Shown piece after piece: positions 10,701 through 20,799 of a stretch of 64,000 bases of DNA. A program made the translations under genes and the position numbers. Position 1 is the stretch's first letter; the number at the start of each line of letters is the position of its first letter. The notes under the pieces are model-generated. The model was not told where the DNA came from. It made no database searches and worked only from the letters and a program-made list of their open reading frames with translations. This DNA comes from Candidatus Saccharimonadota bacterium (GTDB lineage Bacteria > Patescibacteriota > Saccharimonadia > Saccharimonadales > UBA4665), in the NCBI GenBank assembly GCA_024635495.1, contig JAGXIT010000004.1:310001-374000 (forward strand). Direction: 5' to 3'.

Positions 10701-11408
10701 ATGCTTCAAATAGTGTGCATCACAGGTCAATACAACAGAGATATCTAGCTCTTTGCTGAGCTTAAAGATACCGTCGTTGACCTTCTTCTGCTCGGGACTG
10801 AAGAGTGGCGTATCTGGGTGGCCATGGTCTTGGACCTCGAAGTAATATCTATCCCCGAACACTCCCTTGTACCATGTGGCGACTTCTTTCGCCTTTGTGT
10901 AATCATCACTCTTGAGCGCATCGGCAATTTCTCCACCTAGACAGGCACTTGAAGCTATCAAACCTTCGTTGTACTGCTCGAGCAGCTCATGATCTATGCG
11001 CGGAAAATAATAAAAACCATCAAGGTTTGCGATGGTGCTTAACCGCATGAGATTCTGGTAGCCAGTTTCATTCATGGCAAGTAAGACTAAGTGATAGCGA
11101 TTTTTGTCTTTTTGCGGATCTTTGTCAGTATGACGGCGTTGAGCAACATAAGTTTCAATCCCAATGATTGGCTTAATATCTTGTGCTCTTGCCTCTTTAT
11201 AGAAGTCAATCGTCCCGCTTAGCGTACCGTGATCGGTCATAGCAACCGCTGACATGCCCTCTTCTTTTACGAAGTTGATGAGTTTTGGCACTTTCGTCAG
11301 GCCATCGAGTAAGCTGTATTCGGTGTGGTTATGTAGGTGCACGAAATCTGAAGCCTGCAAGGCTTCGCTCGTCGTCTTTGAATCGGCGGTTTTTTTTGCT
11401 ACCGCCAC
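7752..11408 (-). CDS. dnaE: DNA polymerase III alpha subunit (GTG start)
   Basis: FVHLHNHTEYSLLDGLTK PHP motif; GPGRGSAAGSIVSYGL; PDVDIDIQD; 1218 aa. Confidence 0.97.
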   Translation of the reverse strand: MAVAKKTADSKTTSEALQASDFVHLHNHTEYSLLDGLTKVPKLINFVKEEGMSAVAMTDHGTLSGTIDFYKEARAQDIKPIIGIETYVAQRRHTDKDPQKDKNRYHLVLLAMNETGYQNLMRLSTIANLDGFYYFPRIDHELLEQYNEGLIASSACLGGEIADALKSDDYTKAKEVATWYKGVFGDRYYFEVQDHGHPDTPLFSPEQKKVNDGIFKLSKELDISVVLTCDAHYLKHEDQEAHEILLCVGTGAYLSDEKRMSLKNYQLHVIPPKDLIERWGKDHPEVISNTKIVADRCNIEIELGKILIPKFPVPSGESENSYLKELVYRGLAWRYGDVSEQKTESMTIAAAKKHLHKEVLERVEYELGIIESMGFDGYFLIVQDFINWGKDRGIVFGPGRGSAAGSIVSYGLKITELDPLKYDLLFERFLNPDRISMPDVDIDIQDTRRDEVIQYCVEKYGKERVANIVTFGRMYARNAVRDVSRVLEVPYSEADRLAKMIPQPVQGRHIPLTDSIKDDVDLRREYETNDTSKRVLDEAIILEGTVRSHGVHAAGVVIAPDDIVKFVPLEMAQKGVIATQYPMGPIEEIGLLKMDFLGLSNLTTIKNALRIVKRVYGDDIDINTIPLDDEATFELLSRGETTGVFQLESAGMKRYLKQLKPSVFEDIIAMVALYRPGPMQFIDEFIARKHGESKITYVHSGMKDSLESTYGVLVYQEQVMQISKDLSGFTGGQADTLRKAIGKKKMDVLRKMKKDFIDGAVSHSGADQTKMEQFWKQLEDFAAYCFNKSHAACYGLIAYQTAYLKAHYPDAFMAALMTSDFDDTDRLAIEIAECKKMGIEVLSPDVNESFGEFAIVKDKKQIRFGMNAIKNVGHGAVDEILRAREDIGEFKTIEDFIAAVNTRVVNRKALESLARAGAFDVFTDRSTLLHNLETILAYGQRLQKERASGQTDLFGVAMDNGLSARPTLKLLAPDVTHTPRELLLWERELLGLYLSQRPLDSFSAILAEQTTPINLIKPEHDSRAVVIGGSITDAREIVTKKGQKMAFVKLEDEYGEIEVILFPSAFQQTLGLWERDRVVIIRGKVSAKERDGTQSKEVKVMVDEAREITHEQAAAYEATGHKKKVPKPVKLKKVVAADKVERKTPERLYIRLINSNDTDLLQKLKVLVDERSGPLEVVLVLGPDTAKQAVKLPSKVMADEDTIEALSNLVGTENVRLQ

Positions 11409-11484
11409 TATATCTGTCCCCTCATAACTACTCTAAATTATAACGTACAGTAGCTCTTGGCGTGCATTTCTCTTTTACAACAGC

Positions 11485-11509
11485 AAACCGCATACGGTGT
11501 ATGCGGTTT
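11485..11509 (-). terminator. Strong intergenic hairpin between the YtxH-like gene and dnaE
   Basis: AAACCGCATAC-GGT-GTATGCGGTTT, 11-bp perfect stem; no good U-tract. Confidence 0.55.
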
Positions 11510-11528
11510 GAAGTAAGTGTATAGATCG

Positions 11529-11948
11529 TTATTTCTTGAGATACGTGCGAAGATTCTCGATAGCTTTTGTAGCCTCAACAATCGCCTTCTGGAGGTCTTT
11601 GTCTTCTGCTTCACCGCTCTGGAGACTTTCGAGTACTGCAGTCGCTTTAAGCTTCGCGGTCTTGCCTTTTTCTACAGCTTCATCGAGTGAAATTTGGCCC
11701 TTGCCACGAAGGCTGCTTATGCGTTCAGTGCCTTCTGCGATGATATCATCGAGCTCAACATGCAGTTTCTTTAGCTCAGTTTCTGCGGCTGCATATGTTT
11801 CGGTTGCTTTCGCTTTGATGTCACCTCGAGTTTCTTTACCGCTCTTCGGTGCCGTCAAAATTCCCGCTACAAATCCAACTGCTGCTGCAAATGCGGCACC
11901 AATAGCAACATTCTTTGTTGCATTACCACTTTTCTTTGACTTGCCCAT
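11529..11948 (-). CDS. YtxH-like protein
   Basis: VAIGAAFAAAVGFVAGILTAPKSGKETR typical YtxH-type membrane/helical N-terminus. Confidence 0.7.
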   Translation of the reverse strand: MGKSKKSGNATKNVAIGAAFAAAVGFVAGILTAPKSGKETRGDIKAKATETYAAAETELKKLHVELDDIIAEGTERISSLRGKGQISLDEAVEKGKTAKLKATAVLESLQSGEAEDKDLQKAIVEATKAIENLRTYLKK

Positions 11949-11957
11949 GTGTACTCC

Positions 11958-12206
11958 TTATTTCTTCTTGTTAGCGACTTTTGTCACGAATGAAAGTAAT
12001 GTTTTAAGTATTACCGTAGCGCCAGCGTTGCGCTTAAGTGTTTCGCTGAGTTTCTCGGCAGCATCAACCAGCTGTTCACCCTTGGTCACCATCTGTCGGA
12101 GCGCTCTTACGAGTGCAACTGCCATTGAGACAACTACGATTGATAAAACGAGGAAAATACCAAGCAAGATACTTAGTATGAGTACGAGTATTTCAAATGC
12201 ATCCAT
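11958..12206 (-). CDS. Small membrane protein
   Basis: 82 aa with N-terminal hydrophobic helix; upstream TATAGT 6 nt before ATG. Confidence 0.65.
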   Translation of the reverse strand: MDAFEILVLILSILLGIFLVLSIVVVSMAVALVRALRQMVTKGEQLVDAAEKLSETLKRNAGATVILKTLLSFVTKVANKKK

Positions 12207-12252
12207 GCTTGTACTATACCACGGCTACCAGGAGTGTAAACAGTATAGGTGC

Positions 12253-13152
12253 CTAATTATTGGCTAATCGATTTTTGATATGCTCATGAAATGCCGGACC
12301 AAGCTCTGTATCAGCGAGTGCGAAGTCAACCACGGTCTTAAGATACTCAAGCTTATCGCCCGTATCATACCGCTTACCCTTAATCTCGCAGGCGTAGAAA
12401 TCATAGCCATCTTTAAGCATTGGATCTATGAGTGAATCTGTGACATAAAACTCTTGATTGGGCTGTAGAGTACTTAGCCCTTGTTCGATGTATTTGAAAA
12501 CATCTGGGGTCAAGAGATAGCCGCCCACTGCCGCAAAATCACTCGGTGCCCTATCTTTGCCCGGCTTCTCTATCACGCCGGTCATCTTCATGACATCATC
12601 TGTTATTTGCTCACCGGCAACGACACCATATTTCGCATAGTCACCATCCTGTTCTATACGCATACACGGTACGATACCCTGCCCGTACGTTTCATAGTGC
12701 GTAATCATCTGCTGAAACGCGTTTGGCTGGCCAACGGTTATGTCATCCGCAAATGCATAGATGAATGGCTCGTCGCCAAGAAGATGCGCTGCGTTCATCA
12801 CCGGCGTAGCAGTTCCATATGGACCCTTCTGTCGGATATACACAAAATTGGCGAGCTCTGAAATTTTTTCTATTTTGTCGATATACGGCTGTTTTTTTGG
12901 ACCACCCGCACGCAGGTTGCTTAGTAAATCTTCGTTTGGCAAGTCAAAGTGATCTTCGATAGCTCGCTTGTTGCTACTGCCTACGATTATGATATCCCTA
13001 ATACCTGCCGCGACCAGATCCTCAACAATATATTGGATGATTGGCTTGTCGATGAGCGGTAGCATTTCCTTGGGCATCGCCTTCGTTTGGGGTAAAAATC
13101 GAGTGCCGAATCCTGCCGCTGCGATAACTGCTTTTGTGACTGGTTTATGCAT
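12253..13152 (-). CDS. galU: UTP-glucose-1-phosphate uridylyltransferase
   Basis: KAVIAAAGFGTRFLPQTKAMPKEMLPLIDKPIIQYIVE. Confidence 0.95.
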   Translation of the reverse strand: MHKPVTKAVIAAAGFGTRFLPQTKAMPKEMLPLIDKPIIQYIVEDLVAAGIRDIIIVGSSNKRAIEDHFDLPNEDLLSNLRAGGPKKQPYIDKIEKISELANFVYIRQKGPYGTATPVMNAAHLLGDEPFIYAFADDITVGQPNAFQQMITHYETYGQGIVPCMRIEQDGDYAKYGVVAGEQITDDVMKMTGVIEKPGKDRAPSDFAAVGGYLLTPDVFKYIEQGLSTLQPNQEFYVTDSLIDPMLKDGYDFYACEIKGKRYDTGDKLEYLKTVVDFALADTELGPAFHEHIKNRLANN

Positions 13153-13167
13153 CAAATCTCCTTGGCT

Positions 13168-14607
13168 TTATATGCCTAATTGCTTTTTAATCAACTGAGT
13201 AGCGAGGGCTGGGTTTGCCTTACCCTGGCTTGCTTTCATAACTTGGCCCACGAGAAATCCGATCGCTTTCATCTCGCCATTCTTGACATCTTCTGCCGCC
13301 TTGGCATTATCTGCCAGAACTTGCGTGACGATTTCTGCCATAGCGCCTTCGTCTGATACTTGTATCAGGTTCTTTGATTCCGCAATTTTCTCTGGATCTT
13401 CGCCTGATTTGAGCATGTCACTCAAAACTTCTTTGGCGGCAGTCGAGCTAAGCTTGTTCTCACCGACCATCTCCGAAAGTGCCACTAATTTTTCTACGTC
13501 TACATCTACGACGACATCCTCGCCCTCTGGCTCTTCGCTCTGTGGCTGCATCAGCCAAAATGCAATGCGCTTGGCGTGTTCAGCACCGAAGCTTATGGCG
13601 CGCATGACCATTTTGGCAATAACTGGAGTCGCAAGAATGTCTTCACTAACAGCACCGGTTAAGCCAATTCCATCAAAGGCTTTTCGATAATCATCGGGTA
13701 AATCGGGCATAGATTTTTCAATTTCTCGTATGTAGGACTCCTCTAGGGTGACGGGCGGCAAATCTGGATCTGGCATGTAGCGATAATCGTGGGCATCTTC
13801 TTTGCTACGCTGCGAGAAAGTCTTGAGCTTAGCGTCGTCCCAGCCACGAGTTTCCTGGATGATTGGTTGACCCTTCTCTAGTAGTTCAATCTGGCGAGCT
13901 ACTTCGTATTCGACAGATTTTTCGACACTCTTGAAACTGTTCAAGTTCTTCGTCTCGGTACGGGTACCCAGTTCATCTGTTTTACTGACCGATACGTTCA
14001 CGTCGAAACGCATATTACCGTAGTAAAGGTTCGCGTCTGATACGTCAGCATAGCGCATACGCAGATAGAGCTCATGGGCATAGGCTTTTGCTTCAGCCGA
14101 GCTATGCATATCTGGTTCGCTCACGATTTCGAGTAGTGGTGTACCAGCACGGTTCAAGTCGACGAGGCTGTAATCGCTTCCGACAGGATGTGTTGATTTA
14201 CCCGCGTCTGCTTCGAGGTGGGCGCGAGTGATGCCGATGCGCCTCTTCTCGCCGTCGACGATAATATCGACGTGACCCCCAAGTACGATTGGCTCATCAA
14301 ATTGTGTAATCTGATAGCCCATCGGCAAGTCTGGGTAGAAATAGTGTTTACGATCAAATTTACTAAAGAGCTGTGGCTTCGTATCGAGTGCAAAGGCCGC
14401 CTTGGTCGCAAGCTCAACTGCTTTTTCATTGAGGACTGGTAGTGCCCCAGGTAAACCAAAATCGATATGATTCACAAGTGTATTTGGCGCAGCCGCGCGT
14501 GCATCATTATTCGCACCGCTAAAGAGTTTTGTCTTCGTCTTGAGTTGCACGTGACACTCGATGCCGATAGCGACTGTGTATTGATTACGGATGTCTTCGT
14601 TGCTCAT
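13168..14607 (-). CDS. gatB: Asp-tRNA(Asn)/Glu-tRNA(Gln) amidotransferase subunit B
   Basis: IGIECHVQLKTKTKLFSGA; YFYPDLPMGYQITQ; RAGTPLLEIVSEPD. Confidence 0.96.
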   Translation of the reverse strand: MSNEDIRNQYTVAIGIECHVQLKTKTKLFSGANNDARAAAPNTLVNHIDFGLPGALPVLNEKAVELATKAAFALDTKPQLFSKFDRKHYFYPDLPMGYQITQFDEPIVLGGHVDIIVDGEKRRIGITRAHLEADAGKSTHPVGSDYSLVDLNRAGTPLLEIVSEPDMHSSAEAKAYAHELYLRMRYADVSDANLYYGNMRFDVNVSVSKTDELGTRTETKNLNSFKSVEKSVEYEVARQIELLEKGQPIIQETRGWDDAKLKTFSQRSKEDAHDYRYMPDPDLPPVTLEESYIREIEKSMPDLPDDYRKAFDGIGLTGAVSEDILATPVIAKMVMRAISFGAEHAKRIAFWLMQPQSEEPEGEDVVVDVDVEKLVALSEMVGENKLSSTAAKEVLSDMLKSGEDPEKIAESKNLIQVSDEGAMAEIVTQVLADNAKAAEDVKNGEMKAIGFLVGQVMKASQGKANPALATQLIKKQLGI

Positions 14608-14609
14608 AT

Positions 14610-15026
14610 TTATAGTGCCCCCAGATCTTTGAGCGCATGCTTGATACCGAGCAAGGCGTCTTTCATATCACGCTCTTTGAGTCTGACATCATGCTCATGC
14701 ACGAGGCGATTTCGCAGTTTATGACCAAACCAAACATCGTCATTATCACTGATTTCGTGCTGAGCAGCGACTAGTCGCTCGCCCATTGTCTTCCCCTTAT
14801 ATTTGTGGGCCTTGAGCGCATGATCAAGCAGTTTGTCTGCATCGATAATAGCGAGCGGCCATGTCGCCTGATCGCCAAGTAGTTTCTGGAGTTCTAGCCA
14901 TTTTTCTTGGTAGTAGGGGGTGTTTAACTTACGTGAGCGTTTGGCGAAGATACTGGCAAAAATGAGCAAGAGTACGATGGCTATTCCCGCTGCTATTGCC
15001 GCTATTGAGAGCATTTGGTTATCCAT
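14610..15026 (-). CDS. Hypothetical membrane-anchored protein between gatA and gatB
   Basis: N-terminal TM helix then soluble domain WPLAIIDADKLLDHALKAHKYKGKTMGERLVAA...LRNRLVHE. Confidence 0.75.
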   Translation of the reverse strand: MDNQMLSIAAIAAGIAIVLLLIFASIFAKRSRKLNTPYYQEKWLELQKLLGDQATWPLAIIDADKLLDHALKAHKYKGKTMGERLVAAQHEISDNDDVWFGHKLRNRLVHEHDVRLKERDMKDALLGIKHALKDLGAL

Positions 15027-16446
15027 GAAGCAGCTCCTCTGTCTTGGCAGCAAAATTCAGAAGCTGGCGATCTTTTTTCTGCGCAGCGAAAAGCTGCAAG
15101 CCAACCGGTAGCCCATCAACCTCACCGCAAGGCAGGCTGATAGCCGGTATGCCAGCAAGATTTGCCGATACGGTCATAATATCACTCAGATACATCTGCA
15201 GTGGGTCGTCTGTATTTGCACCAATCTTGAAAGCGGGCATCGGCGCAGTGGGCCCAAGTAGGAAGTCATAGCTCTTGAACGCCGCTTCAAATTCATTGAT
15301 AACTTTCGTACGGACGGTTTGAGCCTTTTTATAATACGCATCGTAATAGCCGCTACTCAGCACATAGGTGCCTATCATGATTCGTCGCTTCGCTTCTGCC
15401 CCAAAACCTAGCTCACGCGTCTTGGTGTAGCTGTCGTGAAGGTCTGTTGCACCTGGCGTATTGTGACCGTAGCGTTGTCCATCATAACGGCTCAGGTTGC
15501 TACTGACTTCTGCTGGCGTCAAGACATAATAGACAGCTAACCCAAGCGGTAACGATGGCAGGCTTACTTCTTCTAGCTCAGCACCTGCTTGCCTCAATGA
15601 TTCGATTGCAGCTCGTATTCGCTCTGCTACCTTAGGGTCTAAACCCTCGCCCATATATTCAGTGATGATACCGACTTTTTTGCCAGAAATATCGATATTT
15701 TCGAGATCGTAGCCCTTTGGGTCACGTTCTATCGTCGTACTGTCACGTGAGTCTTTGCCCGCCATAATCTCGAGCACTAGTGCTGTGTCTTCGACACTGT
15801 TAGCGAGTGGGCCAACACAATCTAGGCTGCTGCCCATCGCAACCACACCGCTACGGCTGACAAGTCCATAGGTTGGCTTGTAGCCGACACAACCAGTGAA
15901 GCTGGCCGGTAAACGAATTGAGCCACCCGTGTCTGTTCCAAGTGCGAAAGGGACTAGCTCTAGCACGACACTTGCCGCTGAACCACCAGATGAACCACCC
16001 GGAACACGTGTCTTATCGCGAGGATTAAGGGTCGTGAAAAAGTCTGAGTTTTCGGTGCTTGAACCGTGAGCAAATGCATCGAGGTTCGCCTTGGCAACGC
16101 AGATTGCGCCCTCGGCTTCAAGTTTTTCGATGGCAGTCGACTGATATGGTGCGTTGAAACCACGCAGAATGTTACTTGCTGCTGTTGTCTCTGCTCCAAA
16201 CACGAGGAAATTATCTTTAGCGATAAATGGGACACCCGCGAGGCGGCCTACCTGCTCACCGGTTGCAACTCGAGCGTCAATTTTGACTGCGCGTTCACGG
16301 GCGGCAGCATCAAGCGTCACAATAATCGCCTTAAACTCTTCGTGTTTTGCGATAGCTGCAAGTGCTTGCTCGACGAGCTCAGTTGCCTTAGCTTGACCAG
16401 CGTTAACCTTAGCGGCTATCGTCGAGATAGACTGCCAACTACTCAT
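15019..16446 (-). CDS. gatA: Asp-tRNA(Asn)/Glu-tRNA(Gln) amidotransferase subunit A
   Basis: Amidase signature VPGGSSGGSAASV; FALGTDTGGSIRLPAS. Confidence 0.96.
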   Translation of the reverse strand: MSSWQSISTIAAKVNAGQAKATELVEQALAAIAKHEEFKAIIVTLDAAARERAVKIDARVATGEQVGRLAGVPFIAKDNFLVFGAETTAASNILRGFNAPYQSTAIEKLEAEGAICVAKANLDAFAHGSSTENSDFFTTLNPRDKTRVPGGSSGGSAASVVLELVPFALGTDTGGSIRLPASFTGCVGYKPTYGLVSRSGVVAMGSSLDCVGPLANSVEDTALVLEIMAGKDSRDSTTIERDPKGYDLENIDISGKKVGIITEYMGEGLDPKVAERIRAAIESLRQAGAELEEVSLPSLPLGLAVYYVLTPAEVSSNLSRYDGQRYGHNTPGATDLHDSYTKTRELGFGAEAKRRIMIGTYVLSSGYYDAYYKKAQTVRTKVINEFEAAFKSYDFLLGPTAPMPAFKIGANTDDPLQMYLSDIMTVSANLAGIPAISLPCGEVDGLPVGLQLFAAQKKDRQLLNFAAKTEELLHG

Positions 16447-16736
16447 CCAATCATCCTTTTGACTTTGAGCTGGCTTTTTTCGACAGAAGGGGCATTTTCT
16501 AGTAATTTCTCTGGGGCATATCCGTAATCGATGACTTCGTCCTTGCGCATCACATTTTTGAGACCAGTTACTTGGTTGGTTGGCTTTAGTCCTTCGACGT
16601 CAACGGTCGAAAGCTGCTCAACATATTGCAATATCTCACTTAACTCATTAGCGTAGGTTTCAACCTCTTGCTCGGTCAGATCTATGCGAGCAAGCCGAGC
16701 CAATTTTAAGACATCATCACGAGATAGTTTTGCCAT
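16443..16736 (-). CDS. gatC: Asp-tRNA(Asn)/Glu-tRNA(Gln) amidotransferase subunit C
   Basis: KLARLARIDLTEQEVETYANELSEILQYVEQLSTVDVEG. Confidence 0.93.
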   Translation of the reverse strand: MAKLSRDDVLKLARLARIDLTEQEVETYANELSEILQYVEQLSTVDVEGLKPTNQVTGLKNVMRKDEVIDYGYAPEKLLENAPSVEKSQLKVKRMIG

Positions 16737-16782
16737 TTAACCTAGTATAACAGCGATGTGAGAATCGAACAATGAATGCTAT

Positions 16783-18747
16783 TTACATCTTGGCTTTGAT
16801 GTCTGCAATGAGGTCGCGGAGCTCAGCTGCCTGCTCAAATTGCAAATTTGCTGCCGCAAGCTCCATCTGTCCGTTTAGGTCCTTTACGAGCGTTGCGTAC
16901 TCATCTTTCGGTATTTTTTTGAGATCAATTTTGGCACGTTTCGCCTCTGCTGACATTGTTGATTGCATGCGCTCTTCCACGATTCGCTTGATGCCCTCAG
17001 GCGTAATGCCATGTGCGGTATTGTAAGCTTCCTGGATCGCTCGCCGACGATTTGTCTCGTCGATTGCTCGCTTCATACTTTTCGTCACTTTATCTGCGTA
17101 CATAATCACGTGGCCTTCGATGTGTCGTGCGGCGCGGCCGATTGTCTGTACAAGTGCTTGCTCACTTCGGAGGAAGCCTTCTTTATCAGCATCAAGAATA
17201 GCGACAAGCGATACTTCCGGCAGGTCGAGCCCTTCCCGGAGAAGGTTGATCCCGACCAGTACGTCATAGACACCAAGGCGCAAATCACGCAAGATGTCGG
17301 TGCGATCAAGTGTGTCCACATCGCTGTGCAAATACGCTACCTTCATGTTTAATTCTTGGAGATATTCGGTGAGATCTTCGCTCATCCGCTTCGTCAAGGT
17401 TGTTATAAGCACACGCTGGCCTTTAGCAACCGTGTCTCGAATTTCCGCAATAAGATCATCAATCTGCCCTTCAATCGGCCGAACTTCAATATTCGGGTCA
17501 ATCAGCCCTGTCGGGCGAATCACCTGCTGGGCAGGCTCCGGACTGCGGCTAAGCTCATATTCTGCAGGTGTTGCGCTCACGTAGACGACTTGGTTAACGT
17601 GTCGCTCAAACTCGGTGAATGTCAGTGGCCGGTTATCAAGCGCGCTTGGCAGCCGAAAACCATGCTCAACCAGAACTTCCTTACGGGCCCGGTCGCCATT
17701 GAACATGCCTCGCACCTGCGGAATGCTCATGTGGCTTTCATCAACTAACATCAAAAAGTCATCCGGGAAATAATCAAGCAAGGTTGCTGGCTGCTCACCC
17801 GGCTCACGGTCAGTCAAATAACGGCTATAGTTTTCAATGCCCTTCACGAAGCCTGTTTCTTCGAGCATCTCAATATCAAAGCGAGTGCGTTGTGCAAGCC
17901 GCTGCGCCTCAAGTAGTTTATCCTGCTTCTTGAATGTGCCAAGCTGATCGGCAAGCTCATGTTCGATCTTGCCCAGTGCTACCTTGAGCTTTTCCTGTGG
18001 CGTGACATAGTGGCTGCCTGGGAATATTTTGTACTCGTCGAGATTCGCCATAATCTCACCAGTGAGTGGGTCAATCTTGACGATACGATCAACGTCATCT
18101 CCAAAAAACTCAAAACGATAGGCCCATTCTTCGCCGGCTGGGAATACATCTACGACGTCGCCACGTACACGAAAGGTGCTGCGGTGAAAATCTATATCAT
18201 TGCGTTGGTATTGGATATCTGTCAGCAATCGTAAGAAACGATCTCGTTTGAGTTTGCCGCCCTTTTTTACTTCAATCGAGAGCCCGTTGTAGTCTTCGAC
18301 GGAACCAATGCCATATATACAACTCACGCTGGCGACAATAAGCACGTCATCGCGGCTCAAGAGAGCGTCAGTTGCGGCGTGACGCAAACGGTCAATTTCT
18401 TCATTAATCGCGCTGTCCTTTTCGATGTATGTATCGCTTCGGGCGATATACGCCTCAGGCTGATAATAGTCGAAGTAACTGACAAAATAGTGCACAGCAT
18501 TGTCGGGGAAAAAGTTTTTGAATTCGGTATACAGCTGTGCGGCGAGTGTTTTGTTGTGGCTAAGCACGAGTGTAGGCTTCTGTACGTTTTGTACGAGGTT
18601 TGCCATCGTAAACGTCTTGCCAGAGCCGGTCACACCAAGTAACGTCTGTTCCTTGGTACCTTTATTCAGACCATCCGTCAGTGCGGCAATCGCACTTGGT
18701 TGGTCTCCGGTTGGCTTGTAGTCACTACGAAGTCTGAATTTTGCCAT
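16783..18747 (-). CDS. uvrB: Excinuclease ABC subunit B
   Basis: [20 protein letters not shown]...[16 protein letters not shown]; start revised from track 18978 to 18747, where TATACT sits 6 nt upstream. Confidence 0.96.
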   Translation of the reverse strand: MAKFRLRSDYKPTGDQPSAIAALTDGLNKGTKEQTLLGVTGSGKTFTMANLVQNVQKPTLVLSHNKTLAAQLYTEFKNFFPDNAVHYFVSYFDYYQPEAYIARSDTYIEKDSAINEEIDRLRHAATDALLSRDDVLIVASVSCIYGIGSVEDYNGLSIEVKKGGKLKRDRFLRLLTDIQYQRNDIDFHRSTFRVRGDVVDVFPAGEEWAYRFEFFGDDVDRIVKIDPLTGEIMANLDEYKIFPGSHYVTPQEKLKVALGKIEHELADQLGTFKKQDKLLEAQRLAQRTRFDIEMLEETGFVKGIENYSRYLTDREPGEQPATLLDYFPDDFLMLVDESHMSIPQVRGMFNGDRARKEVLVEHGFRLPSALDNRPLTFTEFERHVNQVVYVSATPAEYELSRSPEPAQQVIRPTGLIDPNIEVRPIEGQIDDLIAEIRDTVAKGQRVLITTLTKRMSEDLTEYLQELNMKVAYLHSDVDTLDRTDILRDLRLGVYDVLVGINLLREGLDLPEVSLVAILDADKEGFLRSEQALVQTIGRAARHIEGHVIMYADKVTKSMKRAIDETNRRRAIQEAYNTAHGITPEGIKRIVEERMQSTMSAEAKRAKIDLKKIPKDEYATLVKDLNGQMELAAANLQFEQAAELRDLIADIKAKM

Positions 18748-18835
18748 CTTTACAGTATACGACGTGGTAGCCCCTATAGCCATCGCACTGATAGGTGTTT
18801 TAAAATTAGCCATAAGCACGTAGAATATGTAGGTG

Positions 18836-19510
18836 ATGAAAGATACAGAACAAAAAGTATGGGAAATCAGTGGCGAGCAAAAGTCAGTGATAGCCAGATC
18901 AACTCGTAAGCTTCGCACAAGTGATGAAGAGTTTGAAGACGCATTCAAAATTCTAAAGAAGTATCCCAAGCGTGTCACCTTCTTTGGCTCCGCTCGATTG
19001 TCCCCTCGGACGAAATACTACAAAATGGCACGCGAGCTTGCAGCCGAGCTGGCCGATGACGGGTTTGCCATTATTTCTGGTGGTGGTAATGGCATTATGG
19101 CAGCGAGTAATAGGGGTGCATTTGATGGGCTTGATGCTTCTATTGGCTTTAATATCAAGTTGCCCCACGAGCAGACCCTCAACCCCTACACGACAGACAA
19201 CTTGCAATTTAACTATTTCTTTACCCGCAAGGTGATGATGACATTTTATACCCACGCCATTATCTGCTTTCCGGGTGGTTTTGGTACATTAGACGAAACA
19301 TTTGAAGTCATTACACTTATTCAAACAGGCAAGATGGAGCGCATCCCCGTCATCCTCGTCGGCAAAAAATATTGGAAACCGATCGACAAATTCATTAAAA
19401 GCCATTTAGTTAAACCTGGCCTGATATCATCTGGTGACGAACGCATTTATACCGTCACTGAGGATTTTCGCGAAATACGCAAACTTATCAATAAAAGCTA
19501 TAACTCATAG
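18836..19510 (+). CDS. LOG-family protein (lysine decarboxylase-like Rossmann fold)
   Basis: [32 protein letters not shown] motifs. Confidence 0.88.
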   Translation: MKDTEQKVWEISGEQKSVIARSTRKLRTSDEEFEDAFKILKKYPKRVTFFGSARLSPRTKYYKMARELAAELADDGFAIISGGGNGIMAASNRGAFDGLDASIGFNIKLPHEQTLNPYTTDNLQFNYFFTRKVMMTFYTHAIICFPGGFGTLDETFEVITLIQTGKMERIPVILVGKKYWKPIDKFIKSHLVKPGLISSGDERIYTVTEDFREIRKLINKSYNS

Positions 19511-19516
19511 CTACTT

Positions 19517-20752
19517 TTAGTTTTCAAATTCAAGCTCAGGCGAAAGCTCATCATCAAGACTGGTCACCATGACTGTCTGTAAATTGTCTTGATGTAGATA
19601 CCGAGCCAACAGCTCGCGTCCGAGTGACTCACGCATGTTGTTGAGTACTCGTCCGGTGTATTCTATTTTGTTACACACGCCGAGAGCGACATCTAATATA
19701 TTCAATGAGATGGCATCATCCCCATAGAGCAATCCCAGCATCTCGGTCTCTTCCCAGAATGACAATGCCGGATGCAGTTCTGATACAGCCGCTTCAATAT
19801 TATGCCAGGCTAGATCTTCTGGCTGCACGTGCGGTTCAAACACATCTGGGTGGTAGGCCGCATGACCGTGCCCATAAAACCAGTGCACCGATTTCCAAGA
19901 CAGTTTATCGCCGCCTACTTCAACTTCCGTGAGGGGCTCGTGAGCAATCGCGCCACTAACATTTTTGCCGAAATCTGGATGTACTTGCTGGAGTTTGATA
20001 TACGCGCTCAGTGCTCGCATGTCGTTCAACGCATGGAGAGCGAGTACAAAGGTCGTAATCGCAAGACCAGGCACATCCTGGCTCATAGGCAGTAAGACGA
20101 CCGTACCAAGCTCAGGAACATTTATAATGGTATGTCTGTGCTGTAAGGCATGGCTATCGGCAATACTTGGCCACTGTTTCGTACTAGGCATGACGAAATT
20201 TGGTCGTTTCGGCTCAAAATCTTTGGGCTGTAACTTTTCATATTCATGTATTCGCGCTTCTTGCCAATCAGCAGATTCAGTCATCTGGCAGGCGGCGAGT
20301 AGCTGTGCCATCGGCTCGTGCTTGAGCATACTGTCCATACTGCGGTAACCCAACCTCTTCATAGTTGCTTTTGGCTTGAGTTTTTTGATGATTTGTTTCA
20401 TCTTGCTCTGCTTGATGACGTACAAATCACTGTGTTGGTCTAGAGTTTTGAGCTTACGCTGTATATTTTGCAGAATCTCTACTGGCGGCATATCAGCTCG
20501 TATATCCAGACTCGCCCGTACACGAACTTCGTCTTTTCGCAGTCTTGCCTGTAGAGCTTCGTATAGTTCCGGACCTGTAGTATCTGCCGGGTCGAAACCA
20601 AGCTCCCGAATTTTTTGGCGTGTGGCGTGCATTATTTGTGTGGCAAGTCGTATGTCAGCACTCGGCGTGCCAGCAGCACGTTCAAGCTGCTGCAGTTGCA
20701 GTCGAAACGAAACCTCGTGTGCGCCCAATAATGTGCCTAATACCCTCGACAT
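19517..20752 (-). CDS. Hypothetical protein, 411 aa
   Basis: Long uninterrupted ORF; no family recognised. Confidence 0.75.
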   Translation of the reverse strand: MSRVLGTLLGAHEVSFRLQLQQLERAAGTPSADIRLATQIMHATRQKIRELGFDPADTTGPELYEALQARLRKDEVRVRASLDIRADMPPVEILQNIQRKLKTLDQHSDLYVIKQSKMKQIIKKLKPKATMKRLGYRSMDSMLKHEPMAQLLAACQMTESADWQEARIHEYEKLQPKDFEPKRPNFVMPSTKQWPSIADSHALQHRHTIINVPELGTVVLLPMSQDVPGLAITTFVLALHALNDMRALSAYIKLQQVHPDFGKNVSGAIAHEPLTEVEVGGDKLSWKSVHWFYGHGHAAYHPDVFEPHVQPEDLAWHNIEAAVSELHPALSFWEETEMLGLLYGDDAISLNILDVALGVCNKIEYTGRVLNNMRESLGRELLARYLHQDNLQTVMVTSLDDELSPELEFEN

Positions 20753-20799
20753 AGTTACCTCTAGATTATCACAAGCACAAACGTATCGGAAGAAATGCT

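Noticed and set aside
18748-18978. N-terminal extension of UvrB in the ORF track
   Set aside because: Extension is non-homologous; TATACT 6 nt upstream of the internal ATG at 18747 and the canonical [14 protein letters not shown] start support the shorter protein
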